A stretch of DNA of 64,000 bases. Origin: Roseomonas xinghualingensis. GTDB lineage: Bacteria > Pseudomonadota > Alphaproteobacteria > Acetobacterales > Acetobacteraceae. The translations under genes were made by a program, and so were the position numbers. Position 1 is the first letter of the stretch; the number at the start of each line of letters is the position of its first letter. Positions 9,647 to 18,342 of this stretch are shown piece after piece. Below the pieces are notes generated by a model that had not been told where the DNA came from, made no database searches, and saw only the letters and a list, made by a program, of their open reading frames with translations. Location: contig NZ_JAOXLP010000020.1 in the NCBI RefSeq assembly GCF_025791835.1, positions 1 to 64,000 on the forward strand, read 5' to 3'.

Positions 9647-12295
9647 TTGGCCCTGCCGGTCACCTTTTCCGGTCAGCCGCTGGGGCGGGGCTTCCGCGAC
9701 ACCGCTCTTTTCTCTCCACGCCGGGTCGCGCTGCTGGCCAATCCGGCCATCCCCGCCTCGGCCATCCTGGCGCGTAACCTCGCCGCGGGTGGCTTCCGGG
9801 GGCGGCTGCACGCAGTAGGCGATGCATGGTCTGGGCTGGAGCATGCGGCGACGCTGGATGATCTGGCCGAGGCGCCGGATCTCGCCGTGCTCTCCCTCGC
9901 GCCCGAGGCGATCGAGCCGGCCATGACTGCGCTGGCGGCCCGGGGCTGTTTCGCAGCCGTGGTCCCAGGCATCGCGCCTGGTCTGGCCGCGATCTGCGCC
10001 CGAACCGGGGTGCGGGCGCTGGGCGAACACTCATTCGGCCTCTGCATCCCGCCCGCTGGGCTGAATGCCTCGCTTTCCCATATCGCGCCGCGGCCAGGGA
10101 AGCTGGCACTGCTTTGCCAATCCTCTGCGGTGGCGAGGGCGATCATCGATTGGGCGGAGGGGGAGGCGGTCGGCTTCAGCCTCATTGCCGGGATCGGGAC
10201 CAACGCGGATTACGGCTTCGCCGGTGGGTTGGACTGGCTGGCGCGGGATGCGGCCACGGGCGCCATCCTGCTCGACCTGCGCCGGATCAAGGACCGCCGG
10301 CGCTTCATCTCCTCCGCGCGCGCGGCGGCCCGCACCCGACCGGTGGTGGCGCAGCGCCCGGGCCATGCGGCGCGCGACGTGGCCGAGGCCGTGATGGGGG
10401 CCGCCCTGCGCCGCGCCGGCGTGCTGCGCGTGAGGGGGCTGGAGGATCTGCTTTCCGCAGCCGAGACGCTGGCGCGGGTGCGGCCATCGCCCCGTCCGGG
10501 ACTGGAGGGCATGCGCGGGAACCGGATCGCCATCGTTGCCAACGGCCTGGGGCCGGGCCAGATGGCGGCGGATGCCGCCCTGCGTGGCGGCGGGCGGCTC
10601 GCCACCATGACACCCGAGGCCCGCGCCATGCTGGACCTTGCCCTGCCCGGAGGCTGGGGCGGGGAGAACCCGCTGGCCTTGCCGCTGGGGCAGGGGCACA
10701 GGCTGGCCGAAGCTGCGGCTCTTCTCTGCGCCGTCCCGGAGGTGGACACCGTGGTGGCGATCCATGCGCCAGAGCCGGAGGAGGAGCCGGGCGTCGCGGC
10801 CGGTGCGATGGCCGCAGCCGCGGCAGCATCAGGGAAGGGCGGGCGGGCCGCGCCCGTGCTGGCGGCCTGGCTCGGCCAGGCCACCGCCGGGCCGCAGCGC
10901 CGCGCCCTGGCGGAGCGCGGCGTGGCCGTCTTCGCCACCCCGGAAGCAGCGGTGCAGGGGGCGCTCTATCTCGCCCAGGATCGCCGCAACCGCGCCGCGG
11001 CCGCCGAGCTGCCGCCGAACGAAGTGCTGGAGGTGACGCCGGACCGCGCACGGGTCACTGCTCTCTTCGCCGCCCTGCGGGCCGAAGGGCGGCGGGTGCT
11101 GGATGAAGCGGAAGCTTTCTCCGTGCTGGACGCCTATGGCTTCGCCACCATCCCTCATCGCACCGCGCGCGACGTGGAAGGTGCGGTCTCGGCCGCGGAG
11201 ACCCTGGGCTGGCCCGTGGTGCTGAAGGTGTTGAGTGACGAACTGCCCGCCAAGACGGAAGTGGGCGCGGTGGCCCTGAATCTGAACGACGCCACGGCTC
11301 TACGCGCCGCAGCAGCGGCGATCGATGCGCGGTTGGAGGCGCGGCGCCCCGGTCTGCGCCGCCGTGGCTGGATGGTGCAGCGCCAGGCCGCACCAGGGGA
11401 GGAGGTGCGCCTTCGCCTGGCGGACGACCCCATGTTCGGCCCCTGGATCGGCTTCGGCCGGGGGGGCACGGCGGCTGGGATCGAGGCGGATGAGGCCCAT
11501 GACCTGCCACCGCTCAACCTCACCCTGGCGCTGGCGATGATCGGCCGCACCCGCGTGGCGCGCCTGCTCGACGGCTACCGGGATCGGCCGGCGGTGCCGC
11601 GCGAGTGGCTGGCGGAACCGCTGGTGCGCCTGTCCCAGCTAATCGTGGACTTTTCCTCCATCGAGACGGTTACGATCAACCCGTTGCGTGCCGGCGCGAG
11701 AGGCATGGTGGCACTGGATGCGGATGTCACCCTGCGCCCGGAGGGTGAGGCGGGGTTCCTCGCTATTCCACCCTACCCGGAGGAACTCACCGGCCGCTTC
11801 ACCGCACGGGATGGGAGGATCGCCATCATCCGTCCCATTCGTCCCGAGGATGCCGAGGGAGTTGCCGGCTTTGTGCGCCGAGTCTCGCCCGAGGATATCC
11901 GCTACCGTTTCTTCAACCGGCTGCGGGAACTGCCACCGGCTCAGATCGCACGCCTCACCCAAATCGACTATGACCGTGAAATGGCCTTCGTCGCTCAGGA
12001 TGGCACGGCGATCGCCGGTACGGCACGGCTGGTTCTGGATGGCATCGATGGCGGCGAATTCGCCATCCTGATCGATGGCGCCTGGAAGCGGTGTGGGCTG
12101 GCGCGTCACATGATGGGCCGTCTGGTGGAATGGGGGCGCAGCCGCGGGCTGCGCCGTATCGCGGGCCAGGTACTGACCGACAATGCCCCGATGCTGCGCT
12201 TTCTGCGCTCCATCGGCTTCCAGACGCGAAGGACCGAGGATCCGGAGATCCTTGAAGCCTATCTGGAGCTTACGGAGCCCGCGCCTCCGGCGTGA
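9647..12295 (+). CDS. Pat/YfiQ-type protein: NDP-forming acyl-CoA ligase-like domains fused to GNAT acetyltransferase
   Basis: 882 residues: an N-terminal CoA-binding Rossmann domain (about 10-130), a succinyl-CoA-ligase-like flavodoxin domain (about 150-450), an ATP-grasp domain (about 470-705) and a C-terminal GNAT domain from about residue 722 (IIRPIRPEDAEGVAGFVRR; acetyl-CoA loop in KRCGLARHMMGRL). This layout and length match the protein lysine acetyltransferase Pat/YfiQ, which acetylates acyl-CoA synthetases. The segment where active ADP-forming synthetases carry SHTGALAG reads DVAEAVMGAALRRAGVLRV, so the phospho-histidine appears absent, as in Pat. The start is TTG at 9647 with GAGGAG seven bases upstream. 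It lies 17 bases after the amidohydrolase and is probably cotranscribed. Confidence 0.88.
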   Translation: MALPVTFSGQPLGRGFRDTALFSPRRVALLANPAIPASAILARNLAAGGFRGRLHAVGDAWSGLEHAATLDDLAEAPDLAVLSLAPEAIEPAMTALAARGCFAAVVPGIAPGLAAICARTGVRALGEHSFGLCIPPAGLNASLSHIAPRPGKLALLCQSSAVARAIIDWAEGEAVGFSLIAGIGTNADYGFAGGLDWLARDAATGAILLDLRRIKDRRRFISSARAAARTRPVVAQRPGHAARDVAEAVMGAALRRAGVLRVRGLEDLLSAAETLARVRPSPRPGLEGMRGNRIAIVANGLGPGQMAADAALRGGGRLATMTPEARAMLDLALPGGWGGENPLALPLGQGHRLAEAAALLCAVPEVDTVVAIHAPEPEEEPGVAAGAMAAAAAASGKGGRAAPVLAAWLGQATAGPQRRALAERGVAVFATPEAAVQGALYLAQDRRNRAAAAELPPNEVLEVTPDRARVTALFAALRAEGRRVLDEAEAFSVLDAYGFATIPHRTARDVEGAVSAAETLGWPVVLKVLSDELPAKTEVGAVALNLNDATALRAAAAAIDARLEARRPGLRRRGWMVQRQAAPGEEVRLRLADDPMFGPWIGFGRGGTAAGIEADEAHDLPPLNLTLALAMIGRTRVARLLDGYRDRPAVPREWLAEPLVRLSQLIVDFSSIETVTINPLRAGARGMVALDADVTLRPEGEAGFLAIPPYPEELTGRFTARDGRIAIIRPIRPEDAEGVAGFVRRVSPEDIRYRFFNRLRELPPAQIARLTQIDYDREMAFVAQDGTAIAGTARLVLDGIDGGEFAILIDGAWKRCGLARHMMGRLVEWGRSRGLRRIAGQVLTDNAPMLRFLRSIGFQTRRTEDPEILEAYLELTEPAPPA

Positions 12296-12310
12296 CCGGG
12301 GGTAGGGCGA

Positions 12311-13192
12311 TCAGTGGATCCGTGATTCAGCGAGGAGGAGGCGGATCCGGGCGGCGGCCTCGGCGCCCTTGCGGACGTCGCGCCAGGCATTCTCCGCTAC
12401 GCGCTGGTGGATCGATACTGCCTCATCGGCCGCCGTGACCGTGCCGATACCAATGGCGCCAACCGGCGGGCTGTCGGGCGGGAAGGGGTTTGAGCACACA
12501 TGGGCGCGGTCCCGCCCGCGCATGACGACAAAATCGCCGCTCGGTTCCGACTCGGTCAATAGGCCGAGTTGGATACCCATGGGGACCGTTTCCATCAGCG
12601 TGGCGATGTTCTCCGCCTCAGCCCGGGCCGCGATGCGGCAGCGCTCGCGGACGCGTTCGGACAGGTTGAGCGCGGGCGCGATGCCGTCGGTCAGCGCCGC
12701 ACGCAAGGCGCGCTCGCTCACCATCGCGATGATGGAGGGGCGGCGCGCCTGATAGAGCCGCTTGCGCGCCGTCAGCAGGCCGAGCGCCTGTTCCGCCGCG
12801 GCATGGAAGGAGAGGCGCTCCGCCGCATTCTCAGCAGCGTCGGCGAAGGCCTCGGCCAGGGCGGTGTCATGGGCCTCGGTGGTGACCAACGTGCAGAAGG
12901 GGCCGCCAAGCTGGAGGAACTGCTCCGAATCTTCCTCAATCTGTCTCAGCCGCTCCTGTAGGGCGAGCGGGCGGGAGAAATACTCCACCCCGATCCCCAA
13001 AAGCGACAAGGGCGAAATCTTGAGCAGTTCCGCAAGGCGCCGGATCGTATCCAGCTTGATGACCTCGCCCTTTTCATACCGGTACAGCGCCGCCCGCGAC
13101 ACGCCGAGACGCGCCGCGATCTCCTCTGCCCGCAAGCCGGATTCCAGCCGGTAGGCCCTTAACTGCTGACCAATATCGGCGAAACGCATCAT
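12311..13192 (-). CDS. XRE-family helix-turn-helix regulator
   Basis: A 293-residue regulator. An N-terminal Cro/C1-type helix-turn-helix spans about residues 8-62 (QLRAYRLESGLRAEEIAARL, then GVSRAALYRYEKGE). The remaining 230 residues are helical and match no domain I recognise. ATGATG at 13192 is preceded by AGGGAG. It lies convergent to the Pat-like gene with 15 bases between stops, and downstream of the hyi-glxR pair on the same strand. A regulator of that pair or of itself is plausible, but its target is unproven. Confidence 0.85.
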   Translation of the reverse strand: MMRFADIGQQLRAYRLESGLRAEEIAARLGVSRAALYRYEKGEVIKLDTIRRLAELLKISPLSLLGIGVEYFSRPLALQERLRQIEEDSEQFLQLGGPFCTLVTTEAHDTALAEAFADAAENAAERLSFHAAAEQALGLLTARKRLYQARRPSIIAMVSERALRAALTDGIAPALNLSERVRERCRIAARAEAENIATLMETVPMGIQLGLLTESEPSGDFVVMRGRDRAHVCSNPFPPDSPPVGAIGIGTVTAADEAVSIHQRVAENAWRDVRKGAEAAARIRLLLAESRIH

Positions 13193-13265
13193 CGGCTCCC
13201 TGCCTGGACGTCAAGACGGGCTTGAGCGCCCAGTGCACACTATCTCATAGAATTGGACAGAAGAG

Positions 13266-13294
13266 TGTAAATCTAGAGGCTGCTCACGCCAATC
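13266..13294 (-). promoter_or_regulatory. Candidate sigma70-type promoter for the XRE regulator
   Basis: On the minus strand TTGGCG (13289-13294) and TACACT (13266-13271) are separated by exactly 17 bases, 74 bases upstream of the regulator start. Each hexamer matches consensus at four of six positions. Just downstream, ACACT and AGTGT form an inverted pair around 13236-13270 that could be an operator. Confidence 0.35.
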
Positions 13295-13318
13295 TGTAGT
13301 CGCTCGTCATATGCGAAT

Positions 13319-14197
13319 TTACCCCAGTTCATGCGACGCCATGATCTCGATGGCGCGGACGAGCGCGGAGTGGTCCTGCTGGGCGCCGCCCGCTGCCGAG
13401 ACGGTGGAGAAGAGCTGCTGGGCGGAGGCGGTGTTGGGTAGGGCAACTCCCAGTTCCCGGGCCGATTGAAGGGCCAGGTTCAGGTCCTTCTGGTGGAGCG
13501 AGATGCGGAAGCCTGGCTCGAAGGTCCGCTTGATCATCCGCTCGGCATGGACCTCGAGGATGCGGGAAGAGGCGAAGCCGCCCATCAGCGCCTCGCGCAC
13601 CTTGGCGGGATCGGCCCCGGCCTTGCTGGCGAAGACCAGCGCCTCGGCCACCGCCTCGATGTTGAGGGCGACGATGATCTGGTTGGCGACCTTGGTAACC
13701 TGGCCGGCGCCATTCGCCTCGCCTACCAGGGTGATGTTCTTGCCCATGGCCTGGAACAGCGGCAGCGCCTTGTCGAAGGCCGCCTGCGGGCCGCCGACCA
13801 TGATGGTGAGGGCGGCGTTGCGCGCGCCGACCTCGCCGCCGGAGACCGGGGCATCCAGATAGTCGCACCCCTTCTCGTTGATCCGCTTCGCGAAGACCTG
13901 GGTCGCTGTCGGGCTGATGGAGGACATGTCGATCACCAGCGTGCCCGGCTTCAACGCATCGGCCACCGCGCCTTCGCCGAAAAGCACGGCTTCCACATCG
14001 GGCGTGTCGGGCAGAATGAGGATCACCACCTCGGACGCCTTCGCCACCTCGGCGGCGGAGGGGAGGACGGTGGCGGCGTCGCGGATTTCCGCCGTCAGGC
14101 TGGCGCGCTCGGGCACCAGCAGGTCATGGCCCGCCTTCTTCAGGTTCAGGGCCATGGGGCGGCCCATGATGCCAAGGCCGATGAATCCGATCTTCAT
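13319..14197 (-). CDS. glxR: Tartronate-semialdehyde reductase (2-hydroxy-3-oxopropionate reductase)
   Basis: A 292-residue beta-hydroxyacid dehydrogenase. The Rossmann motif is at the N-terminus (GFIGLGIMGRPMALNLKKAG), the substrate-loop signature follows near residue 118 (DAPVSGGEVGARNAALTIMV), and the catalytic lysine segment is GAGQVTKVANQIIVALN near residue 170. It reduces tartronate semialdehyde to D-glycerate with NAD(P)H. It follows the hydroxypyruvate isomerase gene by 42 bases, as in glyoxylate/allantoin carboligase pathways. No glyoxylate carboligase (gcl) is present in the window. Confidence 0.92.
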   Translation of the reverse strand: MKIGFIGLGIMGRPMALNLKKAGHDLLVPERASLTAEIRDAATVLPSAAEVAKASEVVILILPDTPDVEAVLFGEGAVADALKPGTLVIDMSSISPTATQVFAKRINEKGCDYLDAPVSGGEVGARNAALTIMVGGPQAAFDKALPLFQAMGKNITLVGEANGAGQVTKVANQIIVALNIEAVAEALVFASKAGADPAKVREALMGGFASSRILEVHAERMIKRTFEPGFRISLHQKDLNLALQSARELGVALPNTASAQQLFSTVSAAGGAQQDHSALVRAIEIMASHELG

Positions 14198-14239
14198 GCG
14201 CGTCGTCTCTCTCCCGTTGAGGCTCGCCGTTGAGGCGTA

Positions 14240-15019
14240 TCAGGCGCGATAGGGCGCGAACCAGCCAAGCCCGTCCTCGGTGTTGCCAGCCGGGCGGTAC
14301 TCGCAACCAATCCAGCCGCGATAGCCCATGGCGTCCAGTCTGCCCAAGACGAAAGGCCAGTTCACCTCGCCCGTGCCCGGTTCATGGCGGCCCGGGGTGT
14401 CGGCCAGCTGGGCATGGGCGATGAAGGGCAGCAGCGCCTCGAAGCGGCGGGTGATGTCCCCTTCCGTCACCTGCCCATGGTACAGGTCGAACTGCAGCCC
14501 CAGCCGCTCGGGGCCGATCGCCTCGATGATCGCGGCCGCCTGTGTCGTGGTGTTCAGGATGTATCCCGGAATGTCGCGGTGGTTGATCGGTTCGATCAGT
14601 GGCTTCACTCCCTGCGGCCAGCAACGCTCCGCCGCCCAGGCAAGATTGGCCGCGTAGGTGGCTGTCAGCGTGTCCCGCGCCACACCCTCCGGCGCCAGCC
14701 CGGCCATGACATGGAGGCGGGGGCAGCCGAGTTCGCTGGCGTAGTCGAGCGCGCGCGCCATGCCATCGCGGAACTCATCTTCGCGGCCGGGGAGGGCGGC
14801 GAGCCCCTTCTCGCCATTCTCCCAATCGCCCTGCGCGGCGTTGAACAGCACCACGGAAAGGCCGGCATTATCCAGCCGGGTCCGGATCTCGGCCGCCGGA
14901 TGGGTGTAGGGGAAAAGGAACTCCACCGCTTCGAAGCCCGCAGCGCGGGCGCGATCGAATCGGTCGAGGAAGGGGACCTCGGTGAACATCAGAGAGATAT
15001 TGGCGGCGAAGCGAGGCAT
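14240..15019 (-). CDS. hyi: Hydroxypyruvate isomerase family protein
   Basis: A 259-residue TIM-barrel isomerase of the Hyi/OtnI type. Characteristic segments are MPRFAANISLMFTEVPFLDR at the N-terminus, LIEPINHRDIPGYILNTT around residue 140, and LQFDLYHGQVTEGDITRRF around 173, with metal ligands E, D and H. It interconverts hydroxypyruvate and tartronate semialdehyde. It is first of the hyi-glxR pair; the AI-2E-type gene diverges from it. 2-oxo-tetronate isomerase is a close relative and cannot be excluded. Confidence 0.9.
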   Translation of the reverse strand: MPRFAANISLMFTEVPFLDRFDRARAAGFEAVEFLFPYTHPAAEIRTRLDNAGLSVVLFNAAQGDWENGEKGLAALPGREDEFRDGMARALDYASELGCPRLHVMAGLAPEGVARDTLTATYAANLAWAAERCWPQGVKPLIEPINHRDIPGYILNTTTQAAAIIEAIGPERLGLQFDLYHGQVTEGDITRRFEALLPFIAHAQLADTPGRHEPGTGEVNWPFVLGRLDAMGYRGWIGCEYRPAGNTEDGLGWFAPYRA

Positions 15020-15186
15020 ATGGCGGTCCCCTGCCGCCCCTCTTCAGGCCGGGCGGCTTGCGGGAGAAGGCTAACGCGATTCGCAAGACTGCTGAAATTC
15101 CCACGGCGGCCCTCATGCGCCACGGGACTCGTTGGCCCGGCCGCAGCGTCGGGCCATAAGGCAGGCACTCAGCCCAGGGGGCCAAG

Positions 15187-16272
15187 ATGTCCGATGGTAA
15201 GATGTCCGATGATAAGCAGTTTCTGATCCGCCTGATCGGCGTGGTGATGTTGGCTGCGCTGCTGACGGGCTGCTTCATTATCCTGCGCCCCTTCCTCTCC
15301 ACGCTGCTCTGGGCGGCGATCCTCGCCTTCACCACCTGGCCCGCCTACCGCGTCCTCACGGACCGGGTGAAGCTGGGCCCTTCCTGGGCTGCTGGCGTGA
15401 TGGTGACCGCGATGATGCTGGTGATCGGCCTGCCCCTTGCCCTGGGCGCGCCGACCAGCCGCGAGGAGATCGACGGCATCCGCGACTCCATCCAGACCTT
15501 CATCACCGATGGGTTGCCTGCCCTGGCGAGCGCCGTCGCACGGCTTCCCTTCGTGGGGCCCTTCCTTCAGGAGCGGTTCGGCGGGCTGGACTACGGTGTC
15601 ACCAACCTCTTCAGCATGCTGCGTCCCTATGCGGGCAATGTGGCGCAGATGGCCCTGAGTCTGGTCCTCTCCATCGCATCGGGGGTGGCGGAGCTGCTGG
15701 TCGCCATCCTCCTGACCTTCTTCTTCTATCGTGATGGTCCCCGCATGGCGGAGGCGCTGGACCGCATAGCCGAGCGCATCGCAGGCGCACGCGGCCAGCG
15801 GCTGGTGGTGCTGACCGGCGCGGTGACAAGGGGCGTGGTCTATGGGCTGCTGGGGACCGCCGTGGTCCAGGGGGCGATGACCACCTTCGGCCTGTGGCTG
15901 TCGGGTGTGCCGCAGCCGGTGCTGCTGGGGGTGCTCGCCGGAATCATCTCGATCCTGCCGGTTGGCGCGCCGGTTGTCTGGATACCGGCGACCATCTGGC
16001 TGCTGGCGAGCGGCAGCACGGGATGGGGCATCTTCCTGGGGATATACGGCGCTGCCGGCATCTCCTCGGTCGACAACTTCATTCGGCCCTGGCTGATCGC
16101 GCGCGGCGCCGATCTGCCGCTGCTGCTCACGCTGCTGGGGGCACTGGGCGGTGCCTTCGCCTTCGGCTTGCTCGGCCTGTTCCTCGGGCCGGTGCTCCTG
16201 GCAGTGACCTATACGGTCATCAAGGACTGGTCCCAGGACGGGCAAAGCCGCAACACCCCTGGGCCCACGTGA
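15187..16272 (+). CDS. AI-2E family transporter (PerM/TqsA-type membrane protein)
   Basis: A 361-residue integral membrane protein with about eight hydrophobic segments and the family's long periplasmic helix-rich stretch between the third and fourth (about residues 90-160). Conserved GIISILPVGAPVVWIPATIW and a glycine-rich end are seen. Members export autoinducer-2 or other small solutes, or act as sodium/proton antiporters; substrate unknown. The start has a tandem in-frame repeat (ATGTCCGATGGTAAG then ATGTCCGATGATAAG), so either ATG (15187 or 15202) could be used; GGGGGG upstream favours the first. Confidence 0.88.
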   Translation: MSDGKMSDDKQFLIRLIGVVMLAALLTGCFIILRPFLSTLLWAAILAFTTWPAYRVLTDRVKLGPSWAAGVMVTAMMLVIGLPLALGAPTSREEIDGIRDSIQTFITDGLPALASAVARLPFVGPFLQERFGGLDYGVTNLFSMLRPYAGNVAQMALSLVLSIASGVAELLVAILLTFFFYRDGPRMAEALDRIAERIAGARGQRLVVLTGAVTRGVVYGLLGTAVVQGAMTTFGLWLSGVPQPVLLGVLAGIISILPVGAPVVWIPATIWLLASGSTGWGIFLGIYGAAGISSVDNFIRPWLIARGADLPLLLTLLGALGGAFAFGLLGLFLGPVLLAVTYTVIKDWSQDGQSRNTPGPT

Positions 16273-16451
16273 CCGCCGCGCCGTCTTTCCCTGTGGCGAT
16301 GGCGTGAAGATTGCTGACCCCGGAGGGAGGGTCAGGACAAGGCCGCGGCGGATGAAAGAGCGGAACCCGCGTATGGGGGCAGCACTCCAGGAAGGCCGGA
16401 ACGTTCCGTTCCGGGTGGACGGAGTGGCGTCGCTCCGCTAGGCAAAGTTTC
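16273..16451 (+). promoter_or_regulatory. Leader of the binding-protein-less peptide ABC operon, with palindromes
   Basis: This 179-base gap has a 7-bp hairpin CTGACCC/GGGTCAG (16314-16335) that may end the upstream gene. A perfect 12-bp palindrome, CGGAACGTTCCG, lies at 16397-16408 and is followed at once by another TTCCGG half-site. It resembles an operator; no good -10/-35 pair was identified. Confidence 0.4.
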
Positions 16452-17426
16452 GTGTTCGCTTTCATCCTCTCCCGTATCGTTCAGTCCGTGCCGGTGATGC
16501 TGGCGGTGGCGCTGATTGCCTTCGTCCTCTTCTCCTTCGTGGGCGACCCGATCGCCACCATGCTGGGGCAAGAGTTCACGCCGGAGCAGCGCGATGCCCT
16601 GGTGGCGGCGCTCGGCCTCGACCAATCCATCCCGGTGCAGTTCATCCGCTTCGTCGGCAATGCGCTGCGGGGCGAGTTCGGCCTCTCCTATCGCCTGTCC
16701 CGGCCCGTGGCGGACCTGATCGTGGAACGCGCCCCGGCCACGCTGGAACTGGCCTTCTGCGCATCGCTGGTCGCGCTGGCGGTGGGGGTGCCGATGGGGG
16801 TCTATACCGGCCTCTACCGCCGCTCCTGGATCAGCCGGGCCTTCCTCACCTTCAGCCTGATCGGTGTCTCCCTGCCGACCTTCCTGATCGGCATCCTGCT
16901 CATCCTCGTCTTTTCCGTATGGCTTAGCTGGCTGCCCAGCTTCGGACGGGGCGACACGGTGCAGCTCGGCTGGTGGAGCACGGGACTGCTCACCGCTTCG
17001 GGCCTGAAGGCGCTGGTGCTGCCGTCCATCACCTTGGGCCTGTTCCAGCTCACCCTCATCATGCGGCTGGTGCGCTCTGAGATGCTGGAGGTGCTGCGCT
17101 CCGACTATGTGAAGTTCGCCCGCGCCCGCGGGCTGCGGGACCGTTCCATCCATTTCGGCCATGCGCTGCGCAACACGCTGGTGCCGGTGATCACCATCGT
17201 CGGGCTGCAGCTCGGCTCGATCATCGCCTTCTCCATCGTGACGGAGACGGTGTTCCAATGGCCCGGCATGGGGCTGCTCTTCATCCAGTCGGTCAGCTCG
17301 GCGGACATTCCCGTGATGGCTGCCTATCTGCTGCTGATTGCGGCGATATTCGTGACCATCAACCTGCTGGTCGACCTCCTCTACTACGCCGTGGACCCGC
17401 GCCTGCGCGCCGGGCGGGGGCATTGA
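16452..17426 (+). CDS. Peptide-type ABC transporter permease (DppB-like)
   Basis: A 324-residue inner-membrane permease of the DppB/OppB family, with six transmembrane segments and the coupling-helix EAA-type loop LRSDYVKFARARGLRDRSIH near residue 215. The start is GTG at 16452; only a weak AGG lies upstream. It is the first gene of a permease-permease-ATPase-ATPase operon importing oligopeptides, nickel, glutathione or similar. Unusually no solute-binding protein gene precedes it; the neighbour is an AI-2E-type transporter. Confidence 0.92.
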   Translation: MFAFILSRIVQSVPVMLAVALIAFVLFSFVGDPIATMLGQEFTPEQRDALVAALGLDQSIPVQFIRFVGNALRGEFGLSYRLSRPVADLIVERAPATLELAFCASLVALAVGVPMGVYTGLYRRSWISRAFLTFSLIGVSLPTFLIGILLILVFSVWLSWLPSFGRGDTVQLGWWSTGLLTASGLKALVLPSITLGLFQLTLIMRLVRSEMLEVLRSDYVKFARARGLRDRSIHFGHALRNTLVPVITIVGLQLGSIIAFSIVTETVFQWPGMGLLFIQSVSSADIPVMAAYLLLIAAIFVTINLLVDLLYYAVDPRLRAGRGH

Positions 17427-17430
17427 TCCG

Positions 17431-18342
17431 GTGAACGCCATCTCCCGCCTCTGGGACAGCGACCTCTTCTGGTCCTTCCGCACGACGCCCACCGCCGTCG
17501 TCTCGGCCGTGGTGGCCCTGATCTGCATCGTCGGCGCCATCGGCGCGCCGGGGCTGGCGCCCTACAACCCCTTCGACCTCGCCAGCCTTGACCTGATGGA
17601 CGCCTTCAACCCGCCCTTCTTCATGGAGGAGGGGTCGCTCGCCCATCCCTTCGGGACGGACGACCAGGGGAGGGACATGCTTTCGGCCATCATGTATGGC
17701 GCGCGCGTCTCTCTCTTCGTCGGCGTCTCCGCGACGGCCTTTGCCCTCCTGCTGGGCGTGCTGGTGGGGCTGATCGCCGGCTATGCGGGCGGCGCGGTGG
17801 ATGCCGTGCTGATGCGCATCGCCGACATCCAGCTGACCTTCCCGAGCATCCTGGTCGCGCTGATGGTCGATGGCGTGGCACGCGCCGCGCTGCCGCGGGA
17901 GATGCATGACCATCTCGCCCTCTATGTGGTCATCTTCGCCATCGGCGTCTCCGACTGGCCACGATTCGCCCGCACCGTGCGCGGCTCCACCCTGGTGGAG
18001 CGCAACAAGGAATATGTGCTGGCGGCGCGGGTGATCGGCATCACTCCGGCGCGGATCATGCTGACCCATGTGCTGCCCAATGTCCTCGGGCCGCTGCTGG
18101 TGCTCGCCACCCTCAATCTGGGCCTCGCCATCCTCTCGGAGGCGACGCTCTCCTTCCTGGGCGTCGGCGTGCCGCCGACCCAGCCCTCCCTGGGCACCCT
18201 CATCCGGATCGGGAACGACTTCCTGTTCAGCGGCGAGTGGTGGATCACCATCTTTCCCGGCCTGGCGCTGGTGGCGATGGTGCTGTCGGTGAACCTGCTG
18301 GGTGACTGGCTGCGCGACGCGCTGAACCCGAGGCTCCGCTGA
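17431..18342 (+). CDS. Peptide-type ABC transporter permease (DppC-like)
   Basis: A 303-residue partner permease of the DppC/OppC family: N-terminal cytoplasmic tail, first TM near residue 25-45, the periplasmic AHPFGTDDQGRDMLS motif, and the EAA-type loop VERNKEYVLAARVIGITPAR near residue 190. The start is GTG at 17431, four bases after the previous stop; the stop overlaps the following ATG by one base. It forms the heterodimeric channel with the preceding gene product. Confidence 0.93.
   Translation: MNAISRLWDSDLFWSFRTTPTAVVSAVVALICIVGAIGAPGLAPYNPFDLASLDLMDAFNPPFFMEEGSLAHPFGTDDQGRDMLSAIMYGARVSLFVGVSATAFALLLGVLVGLIAGYAGGAVDAVLMRIADIQLTFPSILVALMVDGVARAALPREMHDHLALYVVIFAIGVSDWPRFARTVRGSTLVERNKEYVLAARVIGITPARIMLTHVLPNVLGPLLVLATLNLGLAILSEATLSFLGVGVPPTQPSLGTLIRIGNDFLFSGEWWITIFPGLALVAMVLSVNLLGDWLRDALNPRLR

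Noticed and set aside
15057..15087. CTTGCG/CGCAAG inverted repeat between hyi and the AI-2E-type gene
   Set aside because: Six-bp arms 19 bases apart can occur by chance; no supporting promoter elements were found.
15169..16245. 358-codon antisense frame over the AI-2E-type gene
   Set aside because: Rich in Gln, His and Arg with no hydrophobic core; it mirrors a transmembrane gene.
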